Assembly: GCF_002192255.1 (NCBI RefSeq)
Contig: NZ_CP021768.1
Location: forward strand, 3,738,001 to 3,802,000
Source: Stenotrophomonas sp. WZN-1
Lineage (GTDB): Bacteria > Pseudomonadota > Gammaproteobacteria > Xanthomonadales > Xanthomonadaceae
Length of the DNA: 64,000 nucleotides
Direction: 5' to 3'
Position numbers and translations under genes: made by a program
The notes under the pieces: generated by a model
Database searches by the model: none
Seen by the model: the letters and a program-made list of their open reading frames with translations, nothing else
What the model was told of the DNA's origin: nothing
Shown here: one piece after another, positions 25,472-35,587 of the stretch
Numbering within the stretch: position 1 is the first letter of the stretch
Layout: each line of letters opens with the position of its first letter

Positions 25472-25954
25472 ATGGCCTCACGATCCCCATTGTTTCCCAC
25501 CCGGGTCAACTACCGGGTCAACTACCGCGCCTTTGGCCGCCAGTTCGGTCGTGGCGAGCAGGCACTGCTGGGCGCGCTCCGCCAGCTGCACGATCCCGAT
25601 CTGCAGCCTGACGGCGTCGCCCAGCTGAGCGCGCTCGGGCTCGATGCGGCGGGCTGCGACGCCTTCATCGGCCTGTTGCCGCTGCTGGCCACGCCCGCCG
25701 CCCCCATCGACCTGCTGCCTGCCGGCTCGCCGTTCATTGCCGCCAGCGAACTGGACCTGCTGGTCTGCCTGCTGCGCATCGCGCAATGGCGGCATGCACG
25801 GCCTCGCGAGGATCAACCGCTGGCAGCGCTGCGCCAACAGCTGGCCCGCTGCGCCAGCGCCGTGCAGGCAGCACACCTGCCGCTGCGGCAGCGCTCGTTG
25901 TCACCGGTCGGGCTGAGGCTGCTCGATCCCGGCGGCTGGGTGCGGCAGCGATGA
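25472..25954 (+). CDS. Hypothetical protein with a 12-bp tandem duplication
   Basis: 160 aa, not recognised. Rich in Leu, Ala and Arg; looks mainly alpha-helical, soluble, without signal peptide. A perfect direct repeat CGGGTCAACTAC at 25502-25513 and 25514-25525 gives VNYRVNYR near the N-terminus. It begins 5 bp after the stress protein stop, suggesting co-transcription, but no clear ribosome site was seen and codon use is ordinary for the region. Confidence 0.55.
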   Translation: MASRSPLFPTRVNYRVNYRAFGRQFGRGEQALLGALRQLHDPDLQPDGVAQLSALGLDAAGCDAFIGLLPLLATPAAPIDLLPAGSPFIAASELDLLVCLLRIAQWRHARPREDQPLAALRQQLARCASAVQAAHLPLRQRSLSPVGLRLLDPGGWVRQR

Positions 25955-26008
25955 GCTACCCGCTGTGCGGCCGCGCCATCGCATACCGGGGCGGGACACA
26001 GAACGTGG

Positions 26009-27454
26009 TCAGCAGTCCATCCTGCCGTGCGCGCTGCCTTCATCGTCCAGCACGTGCGCATGCAGGATCACCTGGTTGCGGCCGGCGCGCTTGGCGGCAT
26101 AGAGCCCGGCATCGGCGTCGGCCAGCAACTGATCGGCGCTGGCCAGGGCTGGTGGATGCAGGTAACCCACGCCGATGCTGATGCTGACCGATCCTTCCGG
26201 CAACGGCAGCGCTTCCACCGCTTCGCGCAGGCGCTCGGCCAGCGCCAGCACGCCTGACAGTGCACTTCCGGGCACGATCACCGCGAATTCCTCGCCGCCA
26301 TAACGTGCGACGCTGTCACCGGCGCGGCCGGCGCTCGCCTTCAGCACCGCAGCCACGGCCTGCAGGCAGCGGTCGCCGGCGGGATGACCGTAGCGGTCGT
26401 TGAAGACCTTGAAATGATCGATATCCAGCAGCAGCAGGCCCAGCTCGGTCCCACTGCGCCGTGCGCGGTTCCATTCGGCCAACAGCAGCGCGTCGAACTC
26501 GCGACGATTGGCCACGCCTGTCAAACCATCCTGGCGCGCCAGCTGATCCAGCGACGCCTGCCGTTCCATCAGGTCGATCTGCAGCAGGATGCTGCGCAGG
26601 CCGAAGCCCAGCGTGGCCACCACGAACCCGCTTACCGCCAATGGCCGTGCATGATCAACCACCAGCGTGCCCACCACCAGCAGCAGCAACGGCAGGATCA
26701 TCGGCCCGGCCGCCTGCACCGTGCGCGCCAGCCGCGGATGCGGCACGAAGACCGGCGCGGGTGCCTGGCTCAGTGCCAGCAGCGCCAGCAGCAGGAACGG
26801 CAGATCGATCAGCAGATCGTTGTAGGCACCGAAGGAATCTTCCGAGGTGAAGTGGTTGATGTAGTAGGCCACCACCAGGTAAGCCAGCGCGTACAGCGCC
26901 AGCGCGCGGAAGAAGCTGCGCCGCTCGGGCACATCAACGGCCAGCCAGCGCACCACCGCGAACCCGGCGATGCACAGATTCTGGATGTCGAACATGCGTT
27001 GCATGTTGGACAGCGCGTGGTCGTCGATGTCGACGCGGGCAGCGAATGACTGCGCATGCACGAAGAACAGTACGCCAAGCAACGCCGCCATCGCGGCGTC
27101 GATCAGGCTGATGCTCATTCGCTCGCGGCGCGCGCGGGCCAGGATGAACACCAGCGGGACCCCGTACAGCACGTACAGGAACAGGCTGGCCTGCGGCGTC
27201 GCATCCGCGCGCCCTGCCCCCAGCGCATCTACCATGTTCAAGGCCATGCCACCCGCCCACAGCAGCAGCGCCAGCGCGGTGGCGCGCCAGCCCAGGGCCG
27301 CCCGGTCGCGACGCGCCCGCCACAGGCAGGCGGCGGCAGCCAGCAACGGTGCACCGGTCAGGAACACGAAGGAGCCCGCGCCGGTCACCCCAGGCCACAC
27401 GGTGACGACCAGGCCATGGCACACCACGTACAGCAGCGCCAGCACTACCGGCAT
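26009..27454 (-). CDS. Membrane-bound diguanylate cyclase (GGDEF)
   Basis: 481 aa. The N-terminal half holds about eight hydrophobic helices, an uncharacterised membrane sensor; the C-terminal domain is a GGDEF cyclase making cyclic di-GMP from two GTP. The signature is GGEEF (RYGGEEFAVI), and the allosteric inhibitory site RxxD (RAGD) lies exactly five residues before it, so product inhibition should operate. The substrate/metal segment LLLDIDHFKVFNDRYGHPAGD is intact. No EAL domain. A TTG at 27580 is in frame, but it lies inside a GTAG repeat; the ATG at 27454 is preferred. Confidence 0.92.
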   Translation of the reverse strand: MPVVLALLYVVCHGLVVTVWPGVTGAGSFVFLTGAPLLAAAACLWRARRDRAALGWRATALALLLWAGGMALNMVDALGAGRADATPQASLFLYVLYGVPLVFILARARRERMSISLIDAAMAALLGVLFFVHAQSFAARVDIDDHALSNMQRMFDIQNLCIAGFAVVRWLAVDVPERRSFFRALALYALAYLVVAYYINHFTSEDSFGAYNDLLIDLPFLLLALLALSQAPAPVFVPHPRLARTVQAAGPMILPLLLLVVGTLVVDHARPLAVSGFVVATLGFGLRSILLQIDLMERQASLDQLARQDGLTGVANRREFDALLLAEWNRARRSGTELGLLLLDIDHFKVFNDRYGHPAGDRCLQAVAAVLKASAGRAGDSVARYGGEEFAVIVPGSALSGVLALAERLREAVEALPLPEGSVSISIGVGYLHPPALASADQLLADADAGLYAAKRAGRNQVILHAHVLDDEGSAHGRMDC

Positions 27455-27556
27455 GCTTCCCCCGATCCGCAAGGCCGTATGCGCGCACCATAGCCCCGCC
27501 CGCGCCACAACGGCGTGATCCACTGCGGCAAAACGACACACCGCGTGTCCGCAATG

Positions 27557-27618
27557 GTAGTGCTGGCCGCTGGCCGGCAATCCCGGGGAATCACTGGCTG
27601 CAGGTTGCCGGCCAGCGG
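27557..27618. repeat. GTAG palindrome plus partial inverted copy
   Basis: 27557-27580 reads GTAGTGCTGGCC-GCT-GGCCGGCAA; a truncated complement (TTGCCGGCCAGCGGAAA) follows at 27605-27618. It lies in the 171 bp between the fghA stop and the cyclase start codon. Confidence 0.8.
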
Positions 27619-27625
27619 AAAGCCG

Positions 27626-28456
27626 TCAGCCGTGCAGGGCCTGGGCGTGGTGGGCGATATGCTCGCCGATGAAGCTGCCAATGAAGTAGTAGCTGTGGTC
27701 GTAGCCGGGCTGCAGGCGCAGAGTCAGTGGATGGCCGGCGGCTGCGCAGGCCTCCCGCAGGCGCTGCGGCTGCAGCTGGCTCTGCAGGAACTCATCCGCC
27801 TCGCCCTGGTCAACCAGCAGCGGCAGGCGCTCATCGGCCACGGCGATCAGCTCGCAGGCATCCCATTGCGCCCAGTCGGCCGGGTTGTCACCCAGATAGG
27901 CATGGAACGCCTTCTGCCCCCACGGCACGTGGCTGGGCGCGACGATCGGCGAGAACGCCGACACGCTGCGGTAGCGCCCCGGATTGCGCAGCGCGATCAC
28001 CAGCGCGCCATGGCCGCCCATCGAGTGGCCACTGATCGCGCGCGCATCGGTCACCGAGAAGTTCGCCTCGATCAGCGCCGGCAGCTCCTGCGCCACGTAG
28101 TCGTGCATGCGGTAGTGCTTCGCCCATGGTGCGCAGGTGGCATTGAGGTAGAAGCCTGCTCCCTTGCCCAGGTCGTAGCCCTCGACATCGGCCACGTCAT
28201 CGCCGCGCGGGCTGGTGTCGGGCGCGACGATGATCACACCGTGCTCGGCCGCATAGCGCTGCGCGCCGGCCTTGGTGATGAAATTCTGCTCGGTGCAGGT
28301 CAAGCCGCTCAGCCAGTACAGCACCGGCAGCTTCTGCGTTTCCGCCTGCGGCGGCAGGTACACGGCGAACTGCATGTCGCAGCCCAGCGTGGCCGAATGA
28401 TGGCGATAGACGTCCTGCCAGCCGCCGAAACAGGCGCGGTGTTCAATGCGTTCCAT
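27626..28456 (-). CDS. fghA: S-formylglutathione hydrolase
   Basis: 276 aa alpha/beta hydrolase that releases formate and glutathione from S-formylglutathione, the last step of glutathione-dependent formaldehyde detoxification. Nucleophile Ser145 lies in GHSMGG (143-148); the His is in YDHSYYFI and the Asp upstream of QGEADEFL. The start [14 protein letters not shown] with AGGA just before is typical. It follows frmA by 50 bp, forming the frmR-frmA-fghA operon. Confidence 0.95.
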   Translation of the reverse strand: MERIEHRACFGGWQDVYRHHSATLGCDMQFAVYLPPQAETQKLPVLYWLSGLTCTEQNFITKAGAQRYAAEHGVIIVAPDTSPRGDDVADVEGYDLGKGAGFYLNATCAPWAKHYRMHDYVAQELPALIEANFSVTDARAISGHSMGGHGALVIALRNPGRYRSVSAFSPIVAPSHVPWGQKAFHAYLGDNPADWAQWDACELIAVADERLPLLVDQGEADEFLQSQLQPQRLREACAAAGHPLTLRLQPGYDHSYYFIGSFIGEHIAHHAQALHG

Positions 28457-28506
28457 GGGTTCCTCCCGGGGGGCGGCAGGCACAGCAGCCTGCCACCCGG
28501 CGTGGC

Positions 28507-29950
<1,444 letters not shown>

Positions 29951-29969
29951 GGCGAGGCCACCTTGGAAC

Positions 29970-29988
29970 TATACTGGGGGATAGTATA
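29970..29988 (-). promoter_or_regulatory. FrmR operator upstream of frmR
   Basis: TATACTGGGGGATAGTATA: AT-rich inverted half-sites TATACT and AGTATA around a G-tract, the operator form known for RcnR/FrmR-type repressors. It lies 20 bp before the frmR start codon, where it would cover the promoter. Confidence 0.85.
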
Positions 29989-30021
29989 CAAACCGCAGCC
30001 ACGGACTCAATCCCGGCCGGC

Positions 30022-30939
30022 TCAATCGAACAATCCCGCGCCCGCCAACCGCGTCAGTTCATCCACCACGTAGCGCACCTTCGGCCGCAGGTGGCGCGTC
30101 GGTGGCCACAGCGCATGGATGTCGATGTGCCGCTGCATGTGCGCATCCAGCACCGATTGCAGCGCACCGGATTCCAGGTGGCGGCGCACCAGTGAAATGG
30201 GCATCTGGCAGATGCCCAGCCCGGCGATGGCCGCGTCGATCACCGCGTCGCCGTCGTTGAGCTGGTAGGCCGCGTTCGGAATGAACGTTCCCTCGGCATC
30301 GTCACTGCCAATCCGCCACCACACCGGCTGCCCGTGGCGGAAGCCGACGATGCTGCGGTGTTGTGCCAGGTCCTCCACGGTGGCTGGCACGCCATGCGCC
30401 TGCAGGTACTCCGGCGATGCACAGGTGACCAGGCGTTGGCGACCCAGCCGACGCGCGACCAGGTGCTCTGCGTGGTGCAGCCCGCCGAAACGGATCAGCA
30501 GGTCGATGCCCTCTTCGACCGGATCGACGAAGTGATCGGTGAAGGTCATCGTCAGCTGCAGGTCCGGGTACTGCCGGCACAGGCGCAACAGCACCGGCAG
30601 CACCACCAGCCGCCCGAACGAGGACGGCATGTCGATGCGCAGCCGTCCGCTGGGCAGGCCAGCCGAACCCAGGCAGGCCTCGGCGGCGGAGATTTCTTCC
30701 AGCGCCGCCGCACACGATGCGTAGTACGCCTCGCCGTCGGTGGTCAGCGCGATGCGCCGCGTGGTGCGGTGGAACAGGCGCACCCCCAGCCGCGCTTCCA
30801 GCCGGGCGATGGCCTTGCCCACCGCCGAACGCGAGATGCCCAGCGCGTCGGCAGCCTCGGTGAAGCTGCCCGAGCGGGCCGTGGTGACGAAGGTCACCAG
30901 GCCATTCAACGATTCCAGCGGCAGCATTCTCTGCTCCAT
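30022..30939 (-). CDS. LysR-family regulator, probably of the divergent ene-reductase
   Basis: 305 aa. Helix-turn-helix in FVTTARSGSFTEAADALGISRSAVGKAIARLE (about 17-48), then a PBP2 effector domain (GRLRIDMPSSFGRLVVLPVL). In the CrgA-like subgroup by its ending VRYVVDELTRLAG. A second in-frame ATG is at 30927. Divergent from the old yellow enzyme gene with a palindrome in the shared spacer, the usual arrangement for a LysR regulator and its target. Confidence 0.88.
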   Translation of the reverse strand: MEQRMLPLESLNGLVTFVTTARSGSFTEAADALGISRSAVGKAIARLEARLGVRLFHRTTRRIALTTDGEAYYASCAAALEEISAAEACLGSAGLPSGRLRIDMPSSFGRLVVLPVLLRLCRQYPDLQLTMTFTDHFVDPVEEGIDLLIRFGGLHHAEHLVARRLGRQRLVTCASPEYLQAHGVPATVEDLAQHRSIVGFRHGQPVWWRIGSDDAEGTFIPNAAYQLNDGDAVIDAAIAGLGICQMPISLVRRHLESGALQSVLDAHMQRHIDIHALWPPTRHLRPKVRYVVDELTRLAGAGLFD

Positions 30940-30943
30940 ATTG

Positions 30944-30958
30944 GGGACAAATAGTCCC
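30944..30958. promoter_or_regulatory. Candidate LysR operator
   Basis: GGGAC-AAATA-GTCCC, a perfect 5-bp dyad with AT-rich spacer, 5 bp upstream of the LysR start and about 90 bp before the ene-reductase start. Size and T-N11-A-like spacing fit a LysR autoregulatory site. Confidence 0.5.
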
Positions 30959-31049
30959 GTACCGAGGGAGATCGAAGCGCTTTATGCGTCCGCATGTCAA
31001 CTCCATCCTGTGTGCATCGCGCCGCTGGCGCCCCTCCCCCCGCACCGAG

Positions 31050-32162
31050 ATGACCGACATGACCGCCGCCCTGTTCCACCCCTTCGACCTGGCAGGCACC
31101 GCCCTGCGCAACCGCATCGTGATGGCCCCGATGACCCGCGCCCGCAACCCCGGTGCGGTCGCCACTGAACTCACCGCGCAGTACTACCGGCAGCGCGCCA
31201 GCGCCGGCCTGATCATCAGCGAAGGCACGCCGGTCTCGCCGCAGGGCCAAGGCTACATCGACGTGCCGGGTATCTGGTCGGCCGCGCAGGTGGCCGGGTG
31301 GAAGCTCGTCACCGAGGCGGTGCATGCCGCGCAGGGCACGATCTTCGCCCAGCTCTGGCATGTCGGCCGCATGTCGCATTCCTCGCTGCAGCCTGACGGT
31401 GGGCAACCGGTCAGTGCCGGTACCCGCCCGGTCGCCAGTGCACCGAAGAATACCTCGTTCGTCTATCTGGACGACGGCAGCCGCGGCCATGCCGATCCCA
31501 CCCCGGCGCGTACGCTGGCCACCGAAGAGATCCCCGGCATCATTGCCGACTTCGCACGCGGCGCAGACAACGCCATCGCCGCCGGCTTCGACGGCATCGA
31601 GCTGCATGCCGCCAACGGCTACCTGTTCGAACAGTTCCTCAACCCGCTCATCAACGAACGCGAGGACCGCTACGGCGGCTCGCTGCCCAACCGTGCGCGA
31701 TTGATCCTGGAGACGGTCGATGCGATGGCCGAGCGCATCGGCGCGCACCGCATCGGCGTGCGCCTGGCGCCGAACAACCTCACCTTCGACATGCCGTTCT
31801 ACCCCGACAACGAAGCCACCTACCTGTACCTGGCCGAGGAACTGGGCACGCGCGGGCTGGCCTATGTGCATCTCAACGACAACCTGCAGGCGGGCCAGTC
31901 GGTGCTGGGCGAGGCGTTCCTGCAGCAGTTCAAGCAGGCCTACGGTGGCACCGTGATCCTGGCCGGTGGCATGACCCGTGAACGCGCCCTGCAGCTGGTC
32001 GAGGCCGGCACCATCGACCTGGCCGCGTTCGGCCAGCCGTTCATCGCCAACCCGGATCTGGTCGAACGCCTGCAGCGGAACATCGCGCTGGCCACGCCCG
32101 ACCGCAGCACCTACTACGGTGGCGGCAGGGAAGGCTATCTGGACTACCCGGCCGCAGGCTGA
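31050..32162 (+). CDS. nemA: Old yellow enzyme family alkene reductase
   Basis: 370 aa FMN-binding TIM barrel that reduces activated C=C bonds or nitro esters with NAD(P)H. Landmarks: NRIVMAPMTRAR at the first strand, LWHVGRMSH, the active-site HAANGYLFEQFLNP with the substrate-binding His and Asn, RYGGSLPNRARL, and the phosphate-binding ILAGGMTRERA and AFGQPFIANPDLVERL. Tyr in YLFEQF is the usual proton donor region. Start is ambiguous among 30984, 31050 and 31059; 31050 chosen because the upstream part is low-complexity Arg-rich. Gene symbol reflects the NemA-like subgroup. Confidence 0.88.
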   Translation: MTDMTAALFHPFDLAGTALRNRIVMAPMTRARNPGAVATELTAQYYRQRASAGLIISEGTPVSPQGQGYIDVPGIWSAAQVAGWKLVTEAVHAAQGTIFAQLWHVGRMSHSSLQPDGGQPVSAGTRPVASAPKNTSFVYLDDGSRGHADPTPARTLATEEIPGIIADFARGADNAIAAGFDGIELHAANGYLFEQFLNPLINEREDRYGGSLPNRARLILETVDAMAERIGAHRIGVRLAPNNLTFDMPFYPDNEATYLYLAEELGTRGLAYVHLNDNLQAGQSVLGEAFLQQFKQAYGGTVILAGGMTRERALQLVEAGTIDLAAFGQPFIANPDLVERLQRNIALATPDRSTYYGGGREGYLDYPAAG

Positions 32163-32211
32163 TCCAGCATGGGGTCGGATCCCCGCCACAGGTGGGGCTC
32201 CGACCTTTGGT

Positions 32212-32889
32212 TCAGGCGTCCTCGCGCACGTAGGCGAACGACTCGTCCAACCGCGCAAAGCCGATCACTTCAGCGACGATCGCCTGCGCGTCGTCTTCAC
32301 TGATGTTGCCCTCTTCAATATCGTCAACGCGGGCGAACATACGCTGCAACGCTGCGTACTGGTCGCCGCGCAGGAAGGACTGGTGGGTCTGCAGCCAGCG
32401 CTGCAGATTCCCGGCCAGTTCGCCGTGCGACAGCAGCGTGTATGGCCGCTGGTAGTCGGCAACGGCTTCGACCATCTTGCGGAACAGGAAATCCTGGTAG
32501 CTGGCGGCCAGCACATCGGCACGGTCGTCGTCATGCCACACCATCACCACCGGCGGCTCGCTGAAACCGGGCGCGTTGCTCCAGAAGCAGTAGCTGTCAC
32601 CCGCGCCCGTCCGCGCAAAGGGCAGCAGTTGCAGGTCAGTGCGCAGAGGATTGTAATGATCCTCGGCGGTCAGCTCCTGCCACGCCTCGAGCAGCTCATC
32701 GTGTTCCAACGGCTCGTAGTCCTGGGCGTACAGCAGCACCGGCGGATCCGCCTGCAGCGTCGGGAACACCACCTCGGACCATTCCGGATGGGAAGTGCCC
32801 CAGCTCAACCGTCCCGCTGCATGCAACTGCTTGTACAAGAGCGGAAAGGACTGGCCGGTGGCCTGTTCGATCTCAGATAGCGCGCTCAT
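32212..32889 (-). CDS. SMI1/KNR4 (SUKH) family protein
   Basis: 225 aa. The N-terminal half fits the SUKH fold (IEQATGQSFPLLYKQLHAAG and FWSNAPGF), whose bacterial members are often immunity proteins to polymorphic toxins or cellular scaffolds. The C-terminal half is helical and acidic (FARVDDIEEGNISEDDAQAIVAE). No toxin gene is next to it, and a GC-rich inverted repeat (about 32173-32206) separates it from the ene-reductase gene. Function not assigned. Confidence 0.7.
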   Translation of the reverse strand: MSALSEIEQATGQSFPLLYKQLHAAGRLSWGTSHPEWSEVVFPTLQADPPVLLYAQDYEPLEHDELLEAWQELTAEDHYNPLRTDLQLLPFARTGAGDSYCFWSNAPGFSEPPVVMVWHDDDRADVLAASYQDFLFRKMVEAVADYQRPYTLLSHGELAGNLQRWLQTHQSFLRGDQYAALQRMFARVDDIEEGNISEDDAQAIVAEVIGFARLDESFAYVREDA

Positions 32890-33003
32890 GGATGTCCTTG
32901 TCGAGAGAAGCCGCCCAGCTTGCCCGAATGCGCACAGAAGATGAACCGGCAGCAGCAGGCGGCGGGACTAGACTGCGACCACCGGATGCCGCCCACCGCT
33001 GCC

Positions 33004-33420
33004 ATGAACGCGACTGCCCACAGTTTCATCGTCAACATCGACGTGCCCGACCTCGCCGCCGCCGAAGTGTTCTACCTGGCCGCGTTTGGATTGCGTATCG
33101 GACGTCGGCTCGGTGCCGGCGCGGTGGAGCTGCTCGGTGGACCAACACCGCTGTACCTGTTGCAGAACGAGGCTGGCAGCGCCGCCACCGAAGACGGCGA
33201 GGTACGCGATTACGAACGCCACTGGACGCCGCTGCACCTGGACTGGGTGGTGGATGACATCGACGCCGCGCTGGTACGCGCGGTAACGGCTGGGGCAACA
33301 CTCGAACAGCCGGTGCGCAACCGCCCCTGGGGGTGGATCGCCGTACTGGCCGATCCGTTCGGCCACGGCTTCTGCCTGATCCAGTTCAGCCGCGAAGGCT
33401 ATGATGCGCTGGTCGAGTAG
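33004..33420 (+). CDS. VOC family (glyoxalase/bleomycin resistance fold) protein
   Basis: 138 aa vicinal-oxygen-chelate domain of two beta-alpha-beta-beta-beta modules: SFIVNIDVPDLAAAEVFYLAAFGLRIG, then LHLDWVVDDIDAALVRAVTAGATLE and NRPWGWIAVLADPFGHGFCLIQF. The metal-ligand Glu/His positions are partly present (HLDW, and FGHGFCL), so enzymatic activity is possible. The start is uncertain; an in-frame ATG at 32986 and an earlier one at 32920 lack ribosome sites too. Substrate unknown. Confidence 0.8.
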   Translation: MNATAHSFIVNIDVPDLAAAEVFYLAAFGLRIGRRLGAGAVELLGGPTPLYLLQNEAGSAATEDGEVRDYERHWTPLHLDWVVDDIDAALVRAVTAGATLEQPVRNRPWGWIAVLADPFGHGFCLIQFSREGYDALVE

Positions 33421-33471
33421 CTGATCGTGGTGGGTGCCGACCGCTGGTCGCCACTGCATCTGCTACTGCAG

Positions 33472-34356
33472 CTACCCGCGCAGCATGTCCACGAACGCGC
33501 GCAGCGCACCTGGCATCTGCCGCTGCTTCGGGTAGTACAGCGCGAAGCCGGCGAACGGTTCGTTCCAGTCTTCCAGCACCGCCACCATCTGGCCGGATTC
33601 GATGTACGGTCGCGCGGTGTCTTCCAGCACGTAAGCCAGGCCGATGCCATCGAGCACGGCACTGACCACGGTGCCCTGCTCGCCCAAGGTCAACCGCCCC
33701 GGCACGTCGATCTCCAGCGCCTGCCCCTCGCGTTCGAACTGCCACTTGTACAGATGGCCGCTGGCGAAGCGGAAGCGGATGCACTCGTGCATGGCCAGGT
33801 CGCGCGGATGCTGCGGCGCCGGGCGTCTGCGCAGGTAGTCCGGCGAGCCGACGATCAGCCCGCGCAACGGCGGCCCCATCGGCACCGCCACCATGTCCTC
33901 AGGGATGAACTCATGCAGGCGCACGCCAGCGTCGTAGCCCTCGGCGACGATGTCGACCAGGCCATCGTTCTCGGTCAGCTCCACCCGCACGTCGGGATGG
34001 GCGTGCAGGAAGCGCGCCAGCCGCGGCCCCAACTGGGTCGGCACCGCCGCGCGGGTGGCATTGATGCGCAGCAGGCCCGCCGGAGCGGCGCGGAACTGGT
34101 TCATCTCTTCCAGTGCGTCATGCACCTGCCCCAAGGCCGGCTGCAACCGCTCCAGCAGGCGCTGCCCGGCCTCGGTCAGGGCCACGCTGCGGGTGGTGCG
34201 ATGGAACAGGCCCACGCCCAACCGTTCTTCCAGCGCGCGGATCGCATAGCTCACCGCCGAGGTCGACAGCGCCAGCTCGGCGCCGGCGCGGCGGAAGCTG
34301 CGGTGGCGGGCGACCGCGGCGAACGCAGCCAGGTGGGTGAGGTTGTCAGTGGCCAC
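33472..34356 (-). CDS. LysR-family regulator, probably of the divergent alcohol dehydrogenase
   Basis: 294 aa. Helix-turn-helix FAAVARHRSFRRAGAELALSTSAVSYAIRALEERLG at about 12-47 and a PBP2 domain of the GcvA/CrgA type (AGLLRINATRAAVP, FFRF-like RFRFASGHLYKW). It faces away from the adh gene 107 bp apart; the shared spacer holds an AT-rich dyad around ACTTGATGAATCATG. Ends in a stretch with repeated GTAG/CTAC tetranucleotides. Confidence 0.88.
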   Translation of the reverse strand: MATDNLTHLAAFAAVARHRSFRRAGAELALSTSAVSYAIRALEERLGVGLFHRTTRSVALTEAGQRLLERLQPALGQVHDALEEMNQFRAAPAGLLRINATRAAVPTQLGPRLARFLHAHPDVRVELTENDGLVDIVAEGYDAGVRLHEFIPEDMVAVPMGPPLRGLIVGSPDYLRRRPAPQHPRDLAMHECIRFRFASGHLYKWQFEREGQALEIDVPGRLTLGEQGTVVSAVLDGIGLAYVLEDTARPYIESGQMVAVLEDWNEPFAGFALYYPKQRQMPGALRAFVDMLRG

Positions 34357-34463
34357 GATTGTGTAGTTTCACTTGATGAATCATGCCGATATCCGCGCTT
34401 CTTGCCGCTGGGTACGGGGCGTATTGTAAAACGCCTTTCGACAAACCCTGCCAAGGATTCCCC

Positions 34464-35522
34464 ATGTCCCTCGCCCGTGGTTACGCCGCCCATTCACATA
34501 CCGACCCGCTGATCCCGTACGAGTTCGAACGCCGCGCGGTCGGCCCGGACGATGTGCGCATCGAGATCCTCTACAGCGGCATCTGCCACTCCGACCTGCA
34601 CCAGGCCCGCGACGACTGGGGTGGCTCGATCTACCCGATGGTGCCGGGCCACGAGATCATCGGCCGCGTCACCGAGGTCGGCAGCAACGTCACCCGCTTC
34701 AAGGTCGGCGACCACGCTGGCGTGGGCTGCATGGTCGACTCGTGCCGCCACTGCGACGCCTGCGAGCACGACCTGGAGCAGTACTGCGCCGAAGGCGCGA
34801 CCTGGACCTACAACGGCCGTGAACGCGAAAGCGGCGCGCCGACCTACGGCGGCTATTCCGACCACGTAGTGGTCGAGCAGCGCTTCGTGGTGAAGGTGTC
34901 CGACACGCTCGACCTGAAGGCGGCCGCGCCGCTGTTGTGCGCCGGCATCACCACCTGGTCGCCGCTGCGCCACTGGAAGGTCGGCCCCGGCCAGAAGGTC
35001 GGCGTGATCGGCCTCGGTGGCCTCGGCCACATGGGCGTGAAGTTCGCCAAGGCGCTCGGCGCGCATGTGGTGATGATCACCACGACGCCAGAAAAGGGCG
35101 CCGACGCCAAGCGCCTGGGCGCTGACGAAGTGCTGGTCTCGCGCGACGCTGCGCAGATGAAGGCGCACGCCGGCAGCTTCGACTTCCTGCTCAACACCAT
35201 TCCGGTCGGCCATGACACCAACCCGTACATGGGCCTGCTCAAGCGCGAGGCCACCATGTGCCTGGTCGGCGTGCTGACCGAACTGGACCCGCCGCTGACC
35301 GGTGGCAGCGTGATCTTCGGCCGCAAGCACCTGACCGGCTCGGCGATCGGCGGCATGGCCGAAACCCAGGAAATGATGGACTTCTGTGCCGAGCACGGCA
35401 TCGTCAGCGATGTCGAGATGATCGACATCAAGAACGTCAACGAAGCCTGGGAACGCATGGCGAAGAACGATGTGCGCTACCGCTTCGTGATCGACATGGC
35501 GACGATGAAGAACGCCGCCTGA
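34464..35522 (+). CDS. Zinc-dependent NADP(H) alcohol/aldehyde dehydrogenase (YahK-like)
   Basis: 352 aa medium-chain dehydrogenase of the cinnamyl-alcohol/YahK group, which mainly reduces aldehydes with NADPH. Catalytic zinc ligands sit in SGICHSDLH and PGHEIIG; the structural site is the four cysteines in SCRHCDACEHDLEQYC; the Rossmann motif is GLGGLGHMGVKFAKALG. AAGGA precedes the ATG and fixes the start over an in-frame ATG at 34383. Followed by an intrinsic terminator. Confidence 0.92.
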   Translation: MSLARGYAAHSHTDPLIPYEFERRAVGPDDVRIEILYSGICHSDLHQARDDWGGSIYPMVPGHEIIGRVTEVGSNVTRFKVGDHAGVGCMVDSCRHCDACEHDLEQYCAEGATWTYNGRERESGAPTYGGYSDHVVVEQRFVVKVSDTLDLKAAAPLLCAGITTWSPLRHWKVGPGQKVGVIGLGGLGHMGVKFAKALGAHVVMITTTPEKGADAKRLGADEVLVSRDAAQMKAHAGSFDFLLNTIPVGHDTNPYMGLLKREATMCLVGVLTELDPPLTGGSVIFGRKHLTGSAIGGMAETQEMMDFCAEHGIVSDVEMIDIKNVNEAWERMAKNDVRYRFVIDMATMKNAA

Positions 35523-35545
35523 TCGATCGGCGACGGTGAACGAAG

Positions 35546-35570
35546 AACCCCGGCACTGCCGGGGTTTTTT
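35546..35570 (+). terminator. Intrinsic terminator after the alcohol dehydrogenase
   Basis: AACCCCGGC-ACT-GCCGGGGTT (35546-35566) followed by further T to 35570. Strong stem with U-tract. Confidence 0.92.
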
Positions 35571-35587
35571 CTGGTCGTGCATTGGGC

